64,000 nt of DNA from Membranipora membranacea. Its lineage: Eukaryota > Bryozoa > Gymnolaemata > Cheilostomatida > Membraniporidae. The notes below the pieces were generated by a model. It saw only the letters and a program-made list of their open reading frames with translations. It was not told the DNA's origin and did not search any database. Made by a program: the position numbers and the translations under genes. The stretch is taken from contig OU612065.1 of NCBI GenBank assembly GCA_914767715.1, positions 21,142,001 to 21,206,000 on the forward strand, read 5' to 3'. How positions within the stretch are numbered: position 1 is the first letter of the stretch; each line of letters starts with the position of its first letter. This document shows positions 63,457-64,000 of the stretch, one piece after another.

Positions 63457-64000
63457 TTTAGATAGTGCTGTGTGAAGACTGTCTGAACTGGATTGAACAG
63501 TTAAGATGTAGCTAGTGGCTCAAACTCAAGTATTAATTCATTAAAATAAAGGGTGATAAAAATTCTTTATCCTTTCTTCGGTACATCGTATACGGTGAGT
63601 TAAAAATAGGGATCGAATTTGGCTTCGTAGTAACTTTTCTTGTTTTAGTATCCTTTGTTAGCATGTGAGGCCATGAAAAACCAGTTGAGGTCTGCAGCTT
63701 GTGGCAATATCTATGTTCTTCGCATGATAGGTGATGCTAATCTTTCAACAAACGGTAGTAAAACTTGAAAAGGAAATGTCCTAAGTAATGATGCAAATTT
63801 GATTATTTTTATAAATTGCGTTTTGATCATTTTCTCGATGCGATGGTTGGTGCAGATAGGAAAGTGAACTCCACAGTGTGTTGATTATCTGTTTTTAACC
63901 TGTCTAGAAATTACTTATCGATGGCTATAAACAAAAACATTATCTTTTATCTGATTCAGTAACTTGATCAGTGTGTTAGCAGTATGAGAGTAATGTGTGT

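Overview
This window reads as nuclear DNA of an invertebrate animal. It is AT-rich, its genes have many short exons split by long GT-AG introns, and the intergenic and intronic DNA is packed with small foldback transposons, tRNA-derived SINEs and minisatellites. There are no bacterial-type operons, ribosome binding sites or CRISPR arrays. The exact phylum cannot be read from the sequence alone.

Layout: (1) 1-4.5 kb holds foldback elements and a decayed segmental duplication of the neighbouring gene. (2) 4.7-20.6 kb, minus strand, is a complete 13-exon cytosolic aspartyl-tRNA synthetase gene (525 codons); every splice phase closes, and it has a lysine-rich N-terminal extension of the yeast type. 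(3) 20.6-29.4 kb has no coding sequence that I can support; it holds foldbacks and palindromes. (4) 29.4-33.5 kb, plus strand, is a six-exon C2H2 zinc-finger gene (750 codons, seven fingers) with a clear poly(A) signal. (5) 34-48 kb is repeat-rich: a second 0.7 kb foldback element, a 1.0 kb element with 52-bp terminal repeats and a 9-bp target duplication, a broken copy of one zinc-finger exon, a tRNA-derived SINE, an 11-bp minisatellite and a tandem 1.8 kb duplication. (6) 48.3-52.8 kb has scattered possible minus-strand exons, one resembling the start of an SH3 domain; no gene can be assembled. (7) 53.5-59.1 kb, minus strand, is a single-pass membrane receptor gene: signal peptide, beta-propeller-like ectodomain, transmembrane helix, and a long tail rich in proline and tyrosine motifs. 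One in-frame TGA lies in the ectodomain. (8) 60.5-63.5 kb, minus strand, is a second secreted gene with an ectodomain of similar style, possibly truncated.

The most unusual signal is a transposon family whose inserts share near-identical ends and 7-bp TTATTAT-like target duplications. It ranges from about 700-bp foldbacks down to a 55-bp insert and a perfect 25-bp palindrome. Other notable points are the in-frame TGA in the receptor, a duplicated 3' splice site giving a 9-codon alternative, and decayed copies of single internal exons downstream of both the synthetase and zinc-finger genes.
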